NCBI RefSeq assembly: GCF_009765375.1
Contig: NZ_VTOK01000005.1
Span: 222,966 to 266,801 of the forward strand
Length of the DNA stretch: 43,836 nucleotides
Direction: 5' to 3'
Source of the DNA: Alteribacillus sp. YIM 98480
GTDB taxonomy: Bacteria > Bacillota > Bacilli > Bacillales > Marinococcaceae
In this document: positions 17,327 through 25,822 of the stretch, in pieces
How the letters are laid out: each line of letters begins with the position of its first letter
How positions within the stretch are numbered: the stretch's first letter is position 1
Notes under the pieces: generated by a model
The model's input: only the letters and a program-made list of their open reading frames with translations
Database searches by the model: none
Told to the model about the DNA's origin: nothing
Program-made: the position numbers and the translations under genes

Positions 17327-17719
17327 TCACTGCCGTATCTCTTCAAGCTTATGCAGCAGCTCATCTCTTTTCCATGTTTTATCAGGATTCAGCCAGCGGC
17401 CATTATAGAAAAACGAAGAACGGCGTATGCCAAAACATATCGCTTTGCATAATTCAGAGAAGCTGATAGACCCTGCTTTCCAGTGGCGCAGAAAATAAAC
17501 GAGAATAGAAAATGTGTTTCTCGGGTCAAGATAAATGATTTCTGTTTCGTCCCCGTATTTATTGCGAATATCACGGTAAACGATCCCGATCTCTTCCATT
17601 TCCTCACGAACGTCTTTAAATGTATCGTGCATACTGATGAACCCGTCATCAGTAATTCCGCCGCATCAATCTCCGCCAATGTGAGGTGTCATGCGGATGA
17701 CCATTACTTCATCTTTCAT
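17327..17719 (-). CDS. Selenoprotein with N-terminal Sec-Cys pair, family not recognised
   Basis: ATG 17719 has AAAGGAGAGAG upstream. Seventeen codons lead to UGA (17668-17666), then the frame runs on to 17327, for 130 residues. Around the UGA the protein reads PHIGGD-Sec-CGGITDDGF, a vicinal Sec-Cys pair flanked by paired glycines. The rest includes FKDVREEMEEIGIVYRDI and YGDETEIIYLDPRNTF, then two more cysteines in SELCKAICFGIRR, and a basic C terminus. It looks like a small alpha/beta domain that could be thioredoxin-like, with residues 37-80 resembling the sulfur-oxidoreductase-like YuzD fold, but I cannot assign a family. A perfect 8-bp hairpin with loop CGGGU follows the UGA. Without recoding there would be only a 17-residue peptide and an unstarted ORF. 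Confidence 0.85.
17633..17668 (-). promoter_or_regulatory. bSECIS-like hairpin of the Sec-Cys protein
   Basis: Bases 13-20 after UGA (ACUGAUGA) pair perfectly with bases 26-33 (UCAUCAGU). The five-base loop CGGGU holds three G. It is the strongest of the four hairpins in the window. Confidence 0.9.
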
Positions 17720-17814
17720 ACGCTCTCTCCTTTCCAAAAAAGGATCGAGCACGTATACTTTATTATAAGTATCTCGTCTAAATTGAGAAGAAGTCAAATG
17801 TTAATGTTTTTAAT

Positions 17815-17867
17815 ATGTAAACTTTATTAAAATTTAAGTTGACATATGAGCCGTCTTGTTTTACATT
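17815..17867 (+). promoter_or_regulatory. bioY promoter with probable BirA operator
   Basis: TTGACA (17839-17844) and TACATT (17862-17867) lie 17 bases apart. The -35 box lies inside the right half of an imperfect palindrome, ATGTAAACT - 13 bases - AGTTGACAT, which matches 6 of 9 positions on each side of the Bacillus BirA operator halves TTGTTAACC and GGTTAACAA. In B. subtilis the yhfUTS operon is BirA-controlled. The site assignment is inference. Confidence 0.55.
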
Positions 17868-17899
17868 CTCCATATACTTATCTTAGGAGGACGTTGAGA

Positions 17900-18481
17900 A
17901 TGAAAACGAGAAATATGATGTATGTGGCTATGTTTGCAGCAGTAGTCGGGGTTCTTGGATTAATGCCGCCAATCCCGCTTCCATTTACACCTGTACCAAT
18001 CACAGCGCAGACACTCGGTGTCATGCTTGCTGGTTCTTTACTTGGTGCAAAACTTGGGGGAGGAAGCATGCTTCTCTTTTTAGCATTAATCGCAGCAGGG
18101 ATGCCGATTCTTTCCGGCGGACGCGGTGGTCTTGGTGTATTGTTTGGCCCAAGTGGAGGCTACATCCTATCTTGGCCGCTTGCAGCATTTCTCATTGGGT
18201 TTATGATGCAAAAAGCCCAGCCGACCTTAAATTTAGCGAAAGCGATCATCATTAATATTGTCGGCGGTATCTTCGTTATACACGTTTTTGGAATTATTTA
18301 TCTTGCTTTTATTACGAATATTTCTTTATGGGCCGCGGCTGTGTCATCCTTAGGATTTGTGCCGGGAGATACAGTAAAAGCGATCGTTTCCGCCACTATT
18401 GCTGTAAAAATTGCGAAAAGCCATCCTTCTTTATTAAAAGGAAACAATAAAGAAGAACAATCAGCGAAAAAAGCTGGCTAA
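17900..18481 (+). CDS. bioY: Biotin transporter BioY (YhfU-like)
   Basis: Substrate-binding S component of an ECF-type biotin transporter, with 193 residues and about six membrane spans. The hallmark LPFTPVPITAQTLGVMLAGSLLG is near residues 28-50, followed by GGRGGLGVLFGPSGGY near residue 75, both typical of BioY. Start ATG 17900 follows TTAGGAGGA. It is first in the operon bioY-yhfT-yhfS, the same gene order as yhfU-yhfT-yhfS in B. subtilis, so biotin supply and acyl-CoA metabolism are tied to one BirA-type signal. Confidence 0.93.
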   Translation: MKTRNMMYVAMFAAVVGVLGLMPPIPLPFTPVPITAQTLGVMLAGSLLGAKLGGGSMLLFLALIAAGMPILSGGRGGLGVLFGPSGGYILSWPLAAFLIGFMMQKAQPTLNLAKAIIINIVGGIFVIHVFGIIYLAFITNISLWAAAVSSLGFVPGDTVKAIVSATIAVKIAKSHPSLLKGNNKEEQSAKKAG

Positions 18482-18499
18482 GAGAGGAAGGAACGAAAC

Positions 18500-20032
18500 A
18501 TGTCGATTGCCGCTTCGTTTGTGAAAAACGCAGAAACAAATCCTGGAAAAACAGCTGTCTCCACACCACACAGGTCCGTAACGTATGGAGAGCTTCATGA
18601 AAAAACAAATCAAGCAGCAAAAGCGCTGCGGCAGATTCCTGTAAAAAATAAAAAAGATACACCGCCTAAAGCCGCTGTACTGCTTTCAAACAGTATAGAG
18701 TTTGTAGAATTATTTTTAGGCGCAGCGAAAGCAGGCTGGCTTGCGGTGACGTTTGATCCGAAATGGTCAGATAAAGAGCTTGCCGCCATTATAAAAGAGA
18801 CGATGCCAGAAATTGTTTTTATCGAAAAGCAATTTACACATATAAAAGACGAAATCCCTGCCTCTATCGAAGTGATTGTGTTAAGAGGAAAGGAAGCACC
18901 CTTTCTAACCTATGAACAATGGCTGGAAAACAGCAAAACAAATGACATTGATTTACCGGAAGTGACGGGCAGCACCTTGTTTTACATGGGATTTACATCA
19001 GGAACCACCGGTCTGCCAAAAGGGTTTATGCGAACCCATCGTTCCTGGACGGAAAGTTTTCAAGAAGGAGATAAAGAACTAAAATTACAAGCATCTGATC
19101 ATATTTTAGTGCCAGGGCCGCTTGTTCATTCGCTGTTTTTATTTGCTGCTCTTCATGCCCTGCATCGCGGAGCTGTATGCTTTCTTGAAGAAAGCTTTCA
19201 GGCCGAAGCCGTTATCAAAAGAATAAACACGCAGCATATTTCTGTCATGTACGGAGTGCCGACGATGTTTGAAGCAATCGCTCAGCGTTTAGAGCAAGGA
19301 GAAACAAAACCAGGTACGCTCCGAACATGTATAGCGTCTGGTGCGAAAATGGCGCAGCACCGAAAGACAGTGTTAGAAAAAACATGGACAAAAGCTGAAT
19401 GGATTGAATTTTACGGCGCATCAGAACTCAGTTTTGTCAGCATCCTGCACCATAAAGATCGTTTTAGAAGTAAAAATGCGCTAGGGTTTCCTTTTTCTAA
19501 TGTAGAAGTGTCGGTTCGAAATGAAAAGGGAGAAGAAGTGGAACCCGGACATATTGGAGAATTGTTTGTACGAAGTCCGATGGTGTTTGCCGGATATTAT
19601 CAACAGATTGGTTCAAATCCTGAAGCATTTATTTCTTCAGGAGATTTAGTACAGCAGGATGAAGACGGGTTTTTACACCTTGCCGGCCGCAAGAAAAACA
19701 TGATCGTTACCGGCGGATTGAACGTATACCCAGAGGAAGTAGAAGAAGTGCTGACAGCAAGTCCAATGGTAGAAGACGCAGTTGTTACCGGGATAGAAGA
19801 TGAATATTGGGGAGAAGCGGTTGCAGTGTTACTTGTGGCTAAAGATCATGTGCAAATAGAAGATAATATCAAATCTTTTTGTAAAAATCATCTTGCCAGC
19901 TACAAATGTCCCCGTTATGTTATGACAGCCGATAAAATCCCGCTCACAACAAGCGGAAAGCCATCTAGGCAAAAAGTAAAAGAGAAGATCGAAAAACAAT
20001 TTCGGTTAGAAGGGCAAGGTCAGTTACAATGA
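18500..20032 (+). CDS. yhfT: Acyl-CoA synthetase (AMP-forming), YhfT-like
   Basis: Activates a fatty or related carboxylic acid to its acyl-CoA through an acyl-AMP. It has 510 residues with the ANL-superfamily motifs: YMGFTSGTTGLPKGF (P-loop, near 160), WIEFYGASELSFVS (near 300), SSGDLVQQDEDGFLHLAGRKKNMI (near 375-400) and LTTSGKPSRQKV near the end with the catalytic Lys. The exact substrate is unknown; the operon setting fits the biotin-linked yhfT of B. subtilis. It begins 18 bases after bioY and overlaps yhfS by 4 bases (ATGA). Confidence 0.88.
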   Translation: MSIAASFVKNAETNPGKTAVSTPHRSVTYGELHEKTNQAAKALRQIPVKNKKDTPPKAAVLLSNSIEFVELFLGAAKAGWLAVTFDPKWSDKELAAIIKETMPEIVFIEKQFTHIKDEIPASIEVIVLRGKEAPFLTYEQWLENSKTNDIDLPEVTGSTLFYMGFTSGTTGLPKGFMRTHRSWTESFQEGDKELKLQASDHILVPGPLVHSLFLFAALHALHRGAVCFLEESFQAEAVIKRINTQHISVMYGVPTMFEAIAQRLEQGETKPGTLRTCIASGAKMAQHRKTVLEKTWTKAEWIEFYGASELSFVSILHHKDRFRSKNALGFPFSNVEVSVRNEKGEEVEPGHIGELFVRSPMVFAGYYQQIGSNPEAFISSGDLVQQDEDGFLHLAGRKKNMIVTGGLNVYPEEVEEVLTASPMVEDAVVTGIEDEYWGEAVAVLLVAKDHVQIEDNIKSFCKNHLASYKCPRYVMTADKIPLTTSGKPSRQKVKEKIEKQFRLEGQGQLQ

Positions 20033-21174
20033 ACAAACCAGTAATCGTAAGTGCAAAACGTACACCGATAGGAAAAGTGGATGGCATTTTACGAAACACA
20101 GCACCAGAACAAATGGCAAGTACTCTTATTCAACACGTTGTCCGGGAAAATGATATCGATCCTGCTGCGATAGATGATGTGATCTTAGGAAATGTTGTCG
20201 GACCAGGCGGCAATATCGCCAGGCTTTCCCTTCTAACATCAGGCCTTCCGGTATCCGTTCCTGGAGTAACAGTAGACCGCCAGTGCGGATCAGGCCTTGA
20301 AGCAATCAGCATGGCAGCACGGTTTATCCAAGCAGGAGCAGGTGATGTTTACATCGCCGGCGGCACAGAAAGTACGAGTCTGGCACCTTGGAAAATGGAA
20401 CGGCCGAAAAATTTGTATAAAGGAATGCCGCGGCTGTATGAAAGAGCTCGTTTTTCTCCGGACAGCATAGGGGACCCTGAAATGGGAGAAGCAGCAGAAA
20501 ATGTAGCCAGGGAATACGGGATTTCCCGCAAGGATCAGGATCAGTATGCATTAGAAAGCCATCAAAAAGCTTCGGCTGCAGCAGAAGAAGGGCGATTTGA
20601 AGAAGAAATCGTCTCCGTGTCAGGCCTAAAACAGCAAACCGATGAATGCCCGCGCAAACGAACAAGCTTAAAAATGTTAAACCGCTTGCCAGCATCTTTT
20701 GTGGAAAATGGAACGGTAACGGCTGGAAATTCCTGTCCATTAAATGATGGAGCCTCCGTTGTTTTAATAATGTCAGAAGAAAAAGCACGCGAATGGGATC
20801 TGCAACCGCTGGCAGAAGTAATCGATACGGTAACGGCCGGAGTAGATCCAAACGTACTAGGGATTGGACCTGTACCTGCAGTAGAGAAATGCTTGCGGCG
20901 AAATGGTATAACTATCAATGATATTGATGTAATGGAATTTAATGAAGCTTTTGCCTCGCAAGTGCTGGCATCCTTGCGAGAACTTAAAATGCCGCTTGAA
21001 AAAGTGAACGTGAGTGGAGGAGGCATTGCACTTGGACACCCCTACGGTGCTTCAGGAGCTATTATTACGACTAGACTTATGACCGAAATGAAAAGACAGC
21101 ACGCCGAAATAGGCCTCGCCACGATGGGTATCGGCGGGGGGATGGGAATAGCATGTCTTTTAAAAAAAAGATAA
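20029..21174 (+). CDS. yhfS: Thiolase family protein, YhfS-like
   Basis: A 381-residue acetyl-CoA acyltransferase-like protein. It has the nucleophile Cys in VDRQCGSGLEAI (near residue 87), VMEFNEAFA (near 305) and GGGIALGHPYGASGA (near 335). The second catalytic Cys, normally in a CxGGG motif near the C terminus, is Gly here (ATMGIGGGMGIA), so the general acid/base is missing or supplied otherwise. The gene is translationally coupled to yhfT by the 4-base overlap. It may be a degradative thiolase, or a specialised condensing or acyl-transfer enzyme. Confidence 0.85.
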   Translation: MNKPVIVSAKRTPIGKVDGILRNTAPEQMASTLIQHVVRENDIDPAAIDDVILGNVVGPGGNIARLSLLTSGLPVSVPGVTVDRQCGSGLEAISMAARFIQAGAGDVYIAGGTESTSLAPWKMERPKNLYKGMPRLYERARFSPDSIGDPEMGEAAENVAREYGISRKDQDQYALESHQKASAAAEEGRFEEEIVSVSGLKQQTDECPRKRTSLKMLNRLPASFVENGTVTAGNSCPLNDGASVVLIMSEEKAREWDLQPLAEVIDTVTAGVDPNVLGIGPVPAVEKCLRRNGITINDIDVMEFNEAFASQVLASLRELKMPLEKVNVSGGGIALGHPYGASGAIITTRLMTEMKRQHAEIGLATMGIGGGMGIACLLKKR

Positions 21175-21190
21175 ATATTTCTTATCGAAC

Positions 21191-21229
21191 AGCCCGGATC
21201 GTTTATGCAGAAACGGTCCGGGTGTTTTT
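21191..21229 (+). terminator. Terminator of the bioY operon
   Basis: CCCGGATCGTTT pairs with AAACGGTCCGGG (one mismatch) and TGTTTTT follows. Confidence 0.85.
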
Positions 21230-21306
21230 GGTGAAAAATGCCATTTTTTCAATTATGTTAAGAATGTTACAGTATAGTTAAGAGCACAAAAAAGGGGGAA
21301 ACGTAC

Positions 21307-22815
21307 GTGATACAAATAAGAAAGTGGGCGATATCAGCATGTATTGCTGCACTCCTAGCACCAGCCACAGCAAATGCTGACTCTCATCCGTTCATCGATG
21401 TAAACAGTGAATTTTGGGCACAAGAAGAAATAGAGTTTCTGGCTGATGAAAAGGTGGTTACCGGCTACGACGACGAAACGTTTCGTCCGAATGATCCGGT
21501 AAAACGCAGTCAAGCAGCGTCTATGCTTGTCGAAGCACTGGAACTAGAAACCGAAGATCGACCGACACCAGATTTTATAGATATTCAAGAAGATTTTCAT
21601 GCTTTTGACATCGTCGCAGCTATTCAGGATGAAGGAATTATTCGTGGGAATGATGGTTATTTTCTACCTAATGAAGCGATGACGCGCGGACAGATGGCAG
21701 CTGTGCTAAATCGTTCTTTTCCCATTTCAGCAGGCCCGGAAGCTGTTAAAACATTTAAAGATATAGAGGAAGGCCATACTTTTTATACAGATATTCAAGC
21801 GATAGCAGAAGCCAGAATTACAACAGGCTACGAAAACAATACGTATCGACCAAATGATACGCTTACTAGAGCGCAGTTCTCCGTGTTTCTAGCACGAGCA
21901 TTAGCACCTGAACAATTTATTGATGAAGCAGAACGTGAAACGTACGCCAATTCACGTTTCAACTTTGAAGTGACGCACCCTGCTGATTGGCCCGCTGGTG
22001 AAGAAGCAGCGAACGGAGATGGAAAGCTTCTATATGAATCAGATGAAAATCAAATTAGAGCTTATGCCACTCATTATATGAATGACCAGGCCCCTGATAT
22101 CTCAGAGTATCGTTCCATCATTTTAGATAACGGCAATGGCTATTACAAAGAAATAGAAAAAGACAATACGGTTGAATTTGATATGTTCAGACTAAAAAAC
22201 GATATAGAATACCATCTAAGTGGAGAAGTGTCTCTTTCGTTCTTTGAAGAAAACGAACAAGAAATCAAAGAAACCATTTTAAGTTATGAAGTGGTGGATG
22301 ACGCCGTGCAAGAGAAAGCAGAAGCAAAAGCGGCGGCAGACGAAATGGTTGAAGCGTTAAAAAATAAAAATAGCGAGAATTTCGCCTCTTTCGTACATCC
22401 AGATAATGGAGTAAGGTTTTCACCTTATGCTTATGTCGATCCAGAAAACGACCAGCACTTTTCTGCAAAAGAAACAGAAGGGCTGTTCGAAGAGGACACA
22501 GAGTATTTGTGGGGCCATTATGATGGTTCCGGACACCCGATAGAGCAGGATTTCTCTAGTTATTACGAAGAATTTATTTATGATCGTGATTTTCTCAACG
22601 CTGAAGAAACATCAGTGAATGAGAGAATCGGACAAGGAAATACGATAGACAACAGTCAAGATGTTTATCCGGAAGCATTTATAGTTGAATACTATTTTTC
22701 AGGTGACGAAGAGGAATACGCAGGCATGGATTGGAAATCGCTTCGAATAGCGGTAGAAAAGCATGAGGGAGAATGGTATGTTGTCGGAGTTATCCATGAT
22801 GAATGGACCATTTAA
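21307..22815 (+). CDS. SLH-domain surface protein
   Basis: 502 residues, secreted: signal peptide MIQIRKWAISACIAALLAPA with cleavage near ANA-DS (residue 25). Three S-layer homology repeats follow (about 26-85, 86-145, 147-205), with the consensus FIDVN, VVTGYDDETFRPNDPVKRSQ, GQMAAVLNRSF, and TTGYENNTYRPNDTLTRAQF. These bind pyruvylated wall polymer. The C-terminal 300 residues are acidic and have an unrecognised fold (IDEAERETYANSRFNFEV onward). GTG 21307 is preceded by AAAGGGGGAAA. It is a single gene with its own terminator. An acidic, secreted character fits a salt-adapted host. Confidence 0.85.
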   Translation: MIQIRKWAISACIAALLAPATANADSHPFIDVNSEFWAQEEIEFLADEKVVTGYDDETFRPNDPVKRSQAASMLVEALELETEDRPTPDFIDIQEDFHAFDIVAAIQDEGIIRGNDGYFLPNEAMTRGQMAAVLNRSFPISAGPEAVKTFKDIEEGHTFYTDIQAIAEARITTGYENNTYRPNDTLTRAQFSVFLARALAPEQFIDEAERETYANSRFNFEVTHPADWPAGEEAANGDGKLLYESDENQIRAYATHYMNDQAPDISEYRSIILDNGNGYYKEIEKDNTVEFDMFRLKNDIEYHLSGEVSLSFFEENEQEIKETILSYEVVDDAVQEKAEAKAAADEMVEALKNKNSENFASFVHPDNGVRFSPYAYVDPENDQHFSAKETEGLFEEDTEYLWGHYDGSGHPIEQDFSSYYEEFIYDRDFLNAEETSVNERIGQGNTIDNSQDVYPEAFIVEYYFSGDEEEYAGMDWKSLRIAVEKHEGEWYVVGVIHDEWTI

Positions 22816-22824
22816 ATAGAAAAA

Positions 22825-22862
22825 GAGGCCGGCCCGAAAAGATAAGGGGGCCGGCTCCTTTC
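22825..22862 (+). terminator. Terminator of the SLH gene
   Basis: GAGGCCGGCCC pairs with GGGGCCGGCTC around AAAAGATAA, with a T-rich tail. Confidence 0.8.
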
Positions 22863-22865
22863 TTG

Positions 22866-23045
22866 TCTTTAAGAAAGTTTAACTTCATTAAAGGATTAAA
22901 GTATAAGAAAAACTAAGGATTTTTCCATTAAGGTCTTGGCAACAAGCCTAGTCTTTCTAATACTTTTAGGAATGTTTAAAAAGCATAAGAAAAACTACGA
23001 CTGCTGCCATAAGGACTCGGTGGCTGGCCTGACTCATGTATTCTG
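22866..23045 (+). repeat. Second repeat family, two diverged copies
   Basis: GAAAGTTTAACTTCATTAAAG to GGTCTTGGCAACAAGCCTAGT (22866-22965), then a second unit AAAACTACGACTGCTGCC to GGACTCGGTGGCTGG (22966-23045). Both share layout and sequence with 10183-10268. Confidence 0.65.
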
Positions 23046-23046
23046 C

Positions 23047-23337
23047 TTACATTTCTTTAACAAGATCCCTAATTGTTTCTCCTCGCGGCATAGGGCCAAT
23101 GGAAAGCTTGCCGTTTTTGCCAGTCTCTGCGAGAGTCATGCAGCTTAAGCCTGGCTTTCCGTTTATCATCATATTACACGTGGCGCAAAGGCCGGTTCGG
23201 CACGAATAGCGGTATGCAATAGTTGGGTCGTGATATTTGTAAATATCTTCGACCACGTCTAACACAGTCATCCCTTTTTTATACTCCATGTCAAAGTTGT
23301 CGGTTTGCCCTTCTGATCGTTTGATTTCTACTTTCAT
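23047..23337 (-). CDS. Stand-alone 2Fe-2S ferredoxin-like subunit
   Basis: 96 residues from ATG 23337 (GGAGAG upstream). The cluster ligands are clear: SCRTGLCATCNMMINGKPGLSC (Cys near 48, 53, 56 and 68). This is the plant-type 2Fe-2S domain found at the N terminus of SdhB/FrdB, but the second, C-terminal 3Fe-4S/4Fe-4S domain is absent. It begins 5 bases after the flavoprotein stop, so the two are translationally linked and probably form a complex that moves electrons between FAD and the cluster. The membrane or cytochrome partner is not here. Confidence 0.85.
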   Translation of the reverse strand: MKVEIKRSEGQTDNFDMEYKKGMTVLDVVEDIYKYHDPTIAYRYSCRTGLCATCNMMINGKPGLSCMTLAETGKNGKLSIGPMPRGETIRDLVKEM

Positions 23338-23342
23338 GCATG

Positions 23343-24998
23343 TCACTCTCCTCTCACCGGACAAAGGGTACATTGCAGCAAACCATTACTTGATGTCACG
23401 CAAGTATGGGAAGCATCAGGGTTTTGAGCTGGAAAGTCATTATTGTAATGAGCTCCTCTGCTTTCTTTTCTTATATTCGCCGCTGCTGTTATAACTTTTG
23501 CTGTGCGCAGCATATGAGAAGCTTCGATGAAGTCGAGCACTTCCCTAGAATAGCTGTCTTCAGGATTGGTGATGGAAACGTCATCGAACGCCGCTTCTAT
23601 TTTCTCAAGCTTTTTGTCTGCTTTATTTAGTCCCTCTGTCGTTCGAATCACATTCAAATAGTTATCCATTATATTTCGGATGTTATTTTTTATATCAAGT
23701 GGACGGAGGCTGCCTTTTGCTGAGGTAGATAGTTTTTCTAATAATGATTCGGCGTGATCGGGCAGCACTGGCTGATTCTCAAGCATCGTTTCTTTAGAAA
23801 AAGATGCTGCTGCTTCTCCTGCTCGTGCTCCAAACACAAGACATTCAGATAAAGCATTGTTTCCGAGACGGTTGCCGCCATGCAATCCGCCGGATGTTTC
23901 TCCAGCCGCATATAATCCTGGTACATCTGTAGAAGCATCGCTGTTTATTTGTATCCCCCCCATAATAAAATGGGCAGCCGGGCCGACTTCGGCGCACTCT
24001 GCAGTCAGGTCTACCCCGCGGTTGAGACACAACGAATATTCATGCGGAAAATAAGATTGTATGGCTTCCAATTGGTCTCTTGCATCAAGCCAGACGCTCC
24101 GATTTGACGAGCAGTGTCCGGCTGCTATTTCTTTGCCGATTGCAATGGAAAGTTTGTCTCTTGTTGTATTTTCCAACGTTTCTGGTTCATACCTTTCCAT
24201 AAAACGCTCTCCTTGAGCATTATAAAGTTTGCCAAGGTGGTAAAAGCTCATGCATAATCCATCGAGGGAAGCGGGCTTCATTAAGCTTACCGGATAAAAT
24301 TGAAGCTGTTCCATGTCAATAAGAGATGCTCCAACACCTAGACCTAAGGAGAAACCGTCTCCTGTTGCCTGCACCGGATTGCTTGTAATGGAATATAACT
24401 GTCCGATTCCGCCTGCAGCTAAAATCACAGTTTTGCTTTGAATGAAATACGGTTTATTTTCTCGTAAGTCATAAACCACTGCCCCGCACACTCTGCCATT
24501 TTGTTTTAGAAGTTCAAGTGTTATAACATCGCTCCAGCGAGTAAGGCAGTCTTTTTTCTTAGCGGCTTTCGTCAATGTTTGTAATAATCCAAGTCCGGAT
24601 TTTCCTTTTTTCGCGCTGATGGAGCGGGGAATAGTATGGCCGGATGTTAAGGACACGGCAACTTCTTTTGCTTCGTTTTGATCGAGTTTCAGTCCCCACT
24701 CGTTCATTTCTCGGAGCCGCTTTTCAATATCAGTGGTTAATGCCCCAATTAGAGAAGGAACGCTTAAACCGCGTCCGCTTTCATAAATATCTTTTCCATA
24801 TGCTGTTGGACTGTCTTCTGGGACAGACCATGGGCCGATCCCGGCAATTTGCACCGCTCCCACCGTCGAACCGCTCTTTCCAAATGCTCCTTTATCAATA
24901 ACGAGGACATCTGCATCTTGTTGGGAGGCATAAACGGCTGCGGCAAGTCCAGCAGCTCCCGAGCCAATCACAAGTACGTCAGTTGTTGTATGTTCCAT
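23343..24998 (-). CDS. FAD-dependent fumarate reductase/succinate dehydrogenase-like flavoprotein
   Basis: 551 residues. The N-terminal dinucleotide-binding site VLVIGSGAAGLAAAVYAS (residues 8-25) is followed by GAFGKSGSTVGAVQIAG, and the capping region by LTSGHTIPRSI. In the second half, AAHFIMGGIQINSDAS and LYAAGETSGGLHGGNRLGNNALSE match the FAD/active-site segments of the L-aspartate oxidase/fumarate reductase superfamily. The C-terminal tail CTLCPVRGE carries a CxxC. It is coupled to the small 2Fe-2S protein. The substrate is not certain: it could be fumarate, an enoate, adenylylsulfate or another acid. Confidence 0.82.
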   Translation of the reverse strand: MEHTTTDVLVIGSGAAGLAAAVYASQQDADVLVIDKGAFGKSGSTVGAVQIAGIGPWSVPEDSPTAYGKDIYESGRGLSVPSLIGALTTDIEKRLREMNEWGLKLDQNEAKEVAVSLTSGHTIPRSISAKKGKSGLGLLQTLTKAAKKKDCLTRWSDVITLELLKQNGRVCGAVVYDLRENKPYFIQSKTVILAAGGIGQLYSITSNPVQATGDGFSLGLGVGASLIDMEQLQFYPVSLMKPASLDGLCMSFYHLGKLYNAQGERFMERYEPETLENTTRDKLSIAIGKEIAAGHCSSNRSVWLDARDQLEAIQSYFPHEYSLCLNRGVDLTAECAEVGPAAHFIMGGIQINSDASTDVPGLYAAGETSGGLHGGNRLGNNALSECLVFGARAGEAAASFSKETMLENQPVLPDHAESLLEKLSTSAKGSLRPLDIKNNIRNIMDNYLNVIRTTEGLNKADKKLEKIEAAFDDVSITNPEDSYSREVLDFIEASHMLRTAKVITAAANIRKESRGAHYNNDFPAQNPDASHTCVTSSNGLLQCTLCPVRGE

Positions 24999-25236
24999 GT
25001 TCTGAGCACGCTTCCTTTGTAAAATATTATTGTTGTTTTAACATTTGCATGATTCTAGAAAATAGTCAAATGTCTTAGATGGGCAAAATGTACCCTTCTT
25101 TTGACGAATAGGATGGTTACAAATGAGGAAAAGTGAGAGAAAGGGAATTATTTTCTGTTACTTTCAAATTAATAAAGGAATCGTACTTGCTTTATCGAAA
25201 AAATATACTATCATGTAATTAAAAGGGGGATTACAT

Positions 25237-25488
25237 ATGAGTGATGCAAACGTGAAAAATGGTCTGGAATCCTTGCCGGAAGTAGAGAGAGAAGTGTATT
25301 ACTTCATGGAGAAAGAGTATGAATTGTTAGAGCAGGCAGGCGAGAAATACGACGAAGCCGAAAATGATACGTATGTTGAAAAGAAAGCAAGCAAAGCATT
25401 TGATATTTCTGAAGAAGAAGCAGGGAATATTTATGCAAGAGCTGAATCCCAACTAAGACGCCATCACCTTTATCAAGCATCCGAATAA
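25237..25488 (+). CDS. Small helical protein, unknown
   Basis: 83 residues from ATG 25237, which lies after AAAAGGGGG. It is acidic and mostly helical (EVEREVYYFMEKEYELLEQAG; KKASKAFDISEEEAGNIYARAES). A TTGCTT - 16 bases - TATCAT pair at about 25188-25215 could be its promoter. No cysteines and no membrane segments. I do not recognise the family. Confidence 0.65.
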   Translation: MSDANVKNGLESLPEVEREVYYFMEKEYELLEQAGEKYDEAENDTYVEKKASKAFDISEEEAGNIYARAESQLRRHHLYQASE

Positions 25489-25503
25489 TCGGGTGCTTTT
25501 TTT
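25475..25503 (+). terminator. Terminator overlapping the gene end
   Basis: AAGCATCCGA pairs with TCGGGTGCTT around ATAA, with seven T after. The stop codon TAA lies in the loop. Confidence 0.85.
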
Positions 25504-25507
25504 AAAA

Positions 25508-25665
25508 AGGTAAGAAATTATAAATAGTTGGCGTTTTACATGTCTAGCGCAAGCGCCTACTCGCTCGAGATTCCTTCGGTTCGTCAATGAAAAGCAAAGA
25601 TCAGCTTTCCATATGCGCCCCTCCAGGACTTGTCGCTCGTGAGCAAGGCGCTTGGGCTTTTCTTA
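25508..25665 (+). repeat. Short foldback repeat, full copy
   Basis: AGGTAAGAAATTATAAATAG to GGCGCTTGGGCTTTTCTTA. It is followed at 25672-25765 by a copy of the second family (ATGTTTAACTTTGTTAAAAGG to GGAAGGCCGAACTTTTCTAA). The 25489-25822 gap therefore holds only repeats and terminators. Confidence 0.9.
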
Positions 25666-25781
25666 TGGGAATGTTTAACTTTGTTAAAAGGATAAGCAAA
25701 ACTACTACCTCTTCCACCAGAGGATTCCAAGGAAGGCCGAACTTTTCTAATTTTGACCAGCTGCCAATTACTAAAAAACTA

Positions 25782-25811
25782 AAAAAGAGCTGCCCCAAAT
25801 TGGGACAGCCC
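25782..25811 (-). terminator. Terminator of the small hydrophilic gene
   Basis: On the minus strand GGCTGTCCC and GGGGCAGCTC pair around AATTT and are followed by TTTTTTAG. Confidence 0.8.
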
Positions 25812-25822
25812 TCCCCAGGAGA

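Noticed and set aside
20324-20851. 175-residue minus-strand frame within yhfS
   Set aside because: A shadow of the thiolase gene; composition and length follow the opposite strand's codon pattern.
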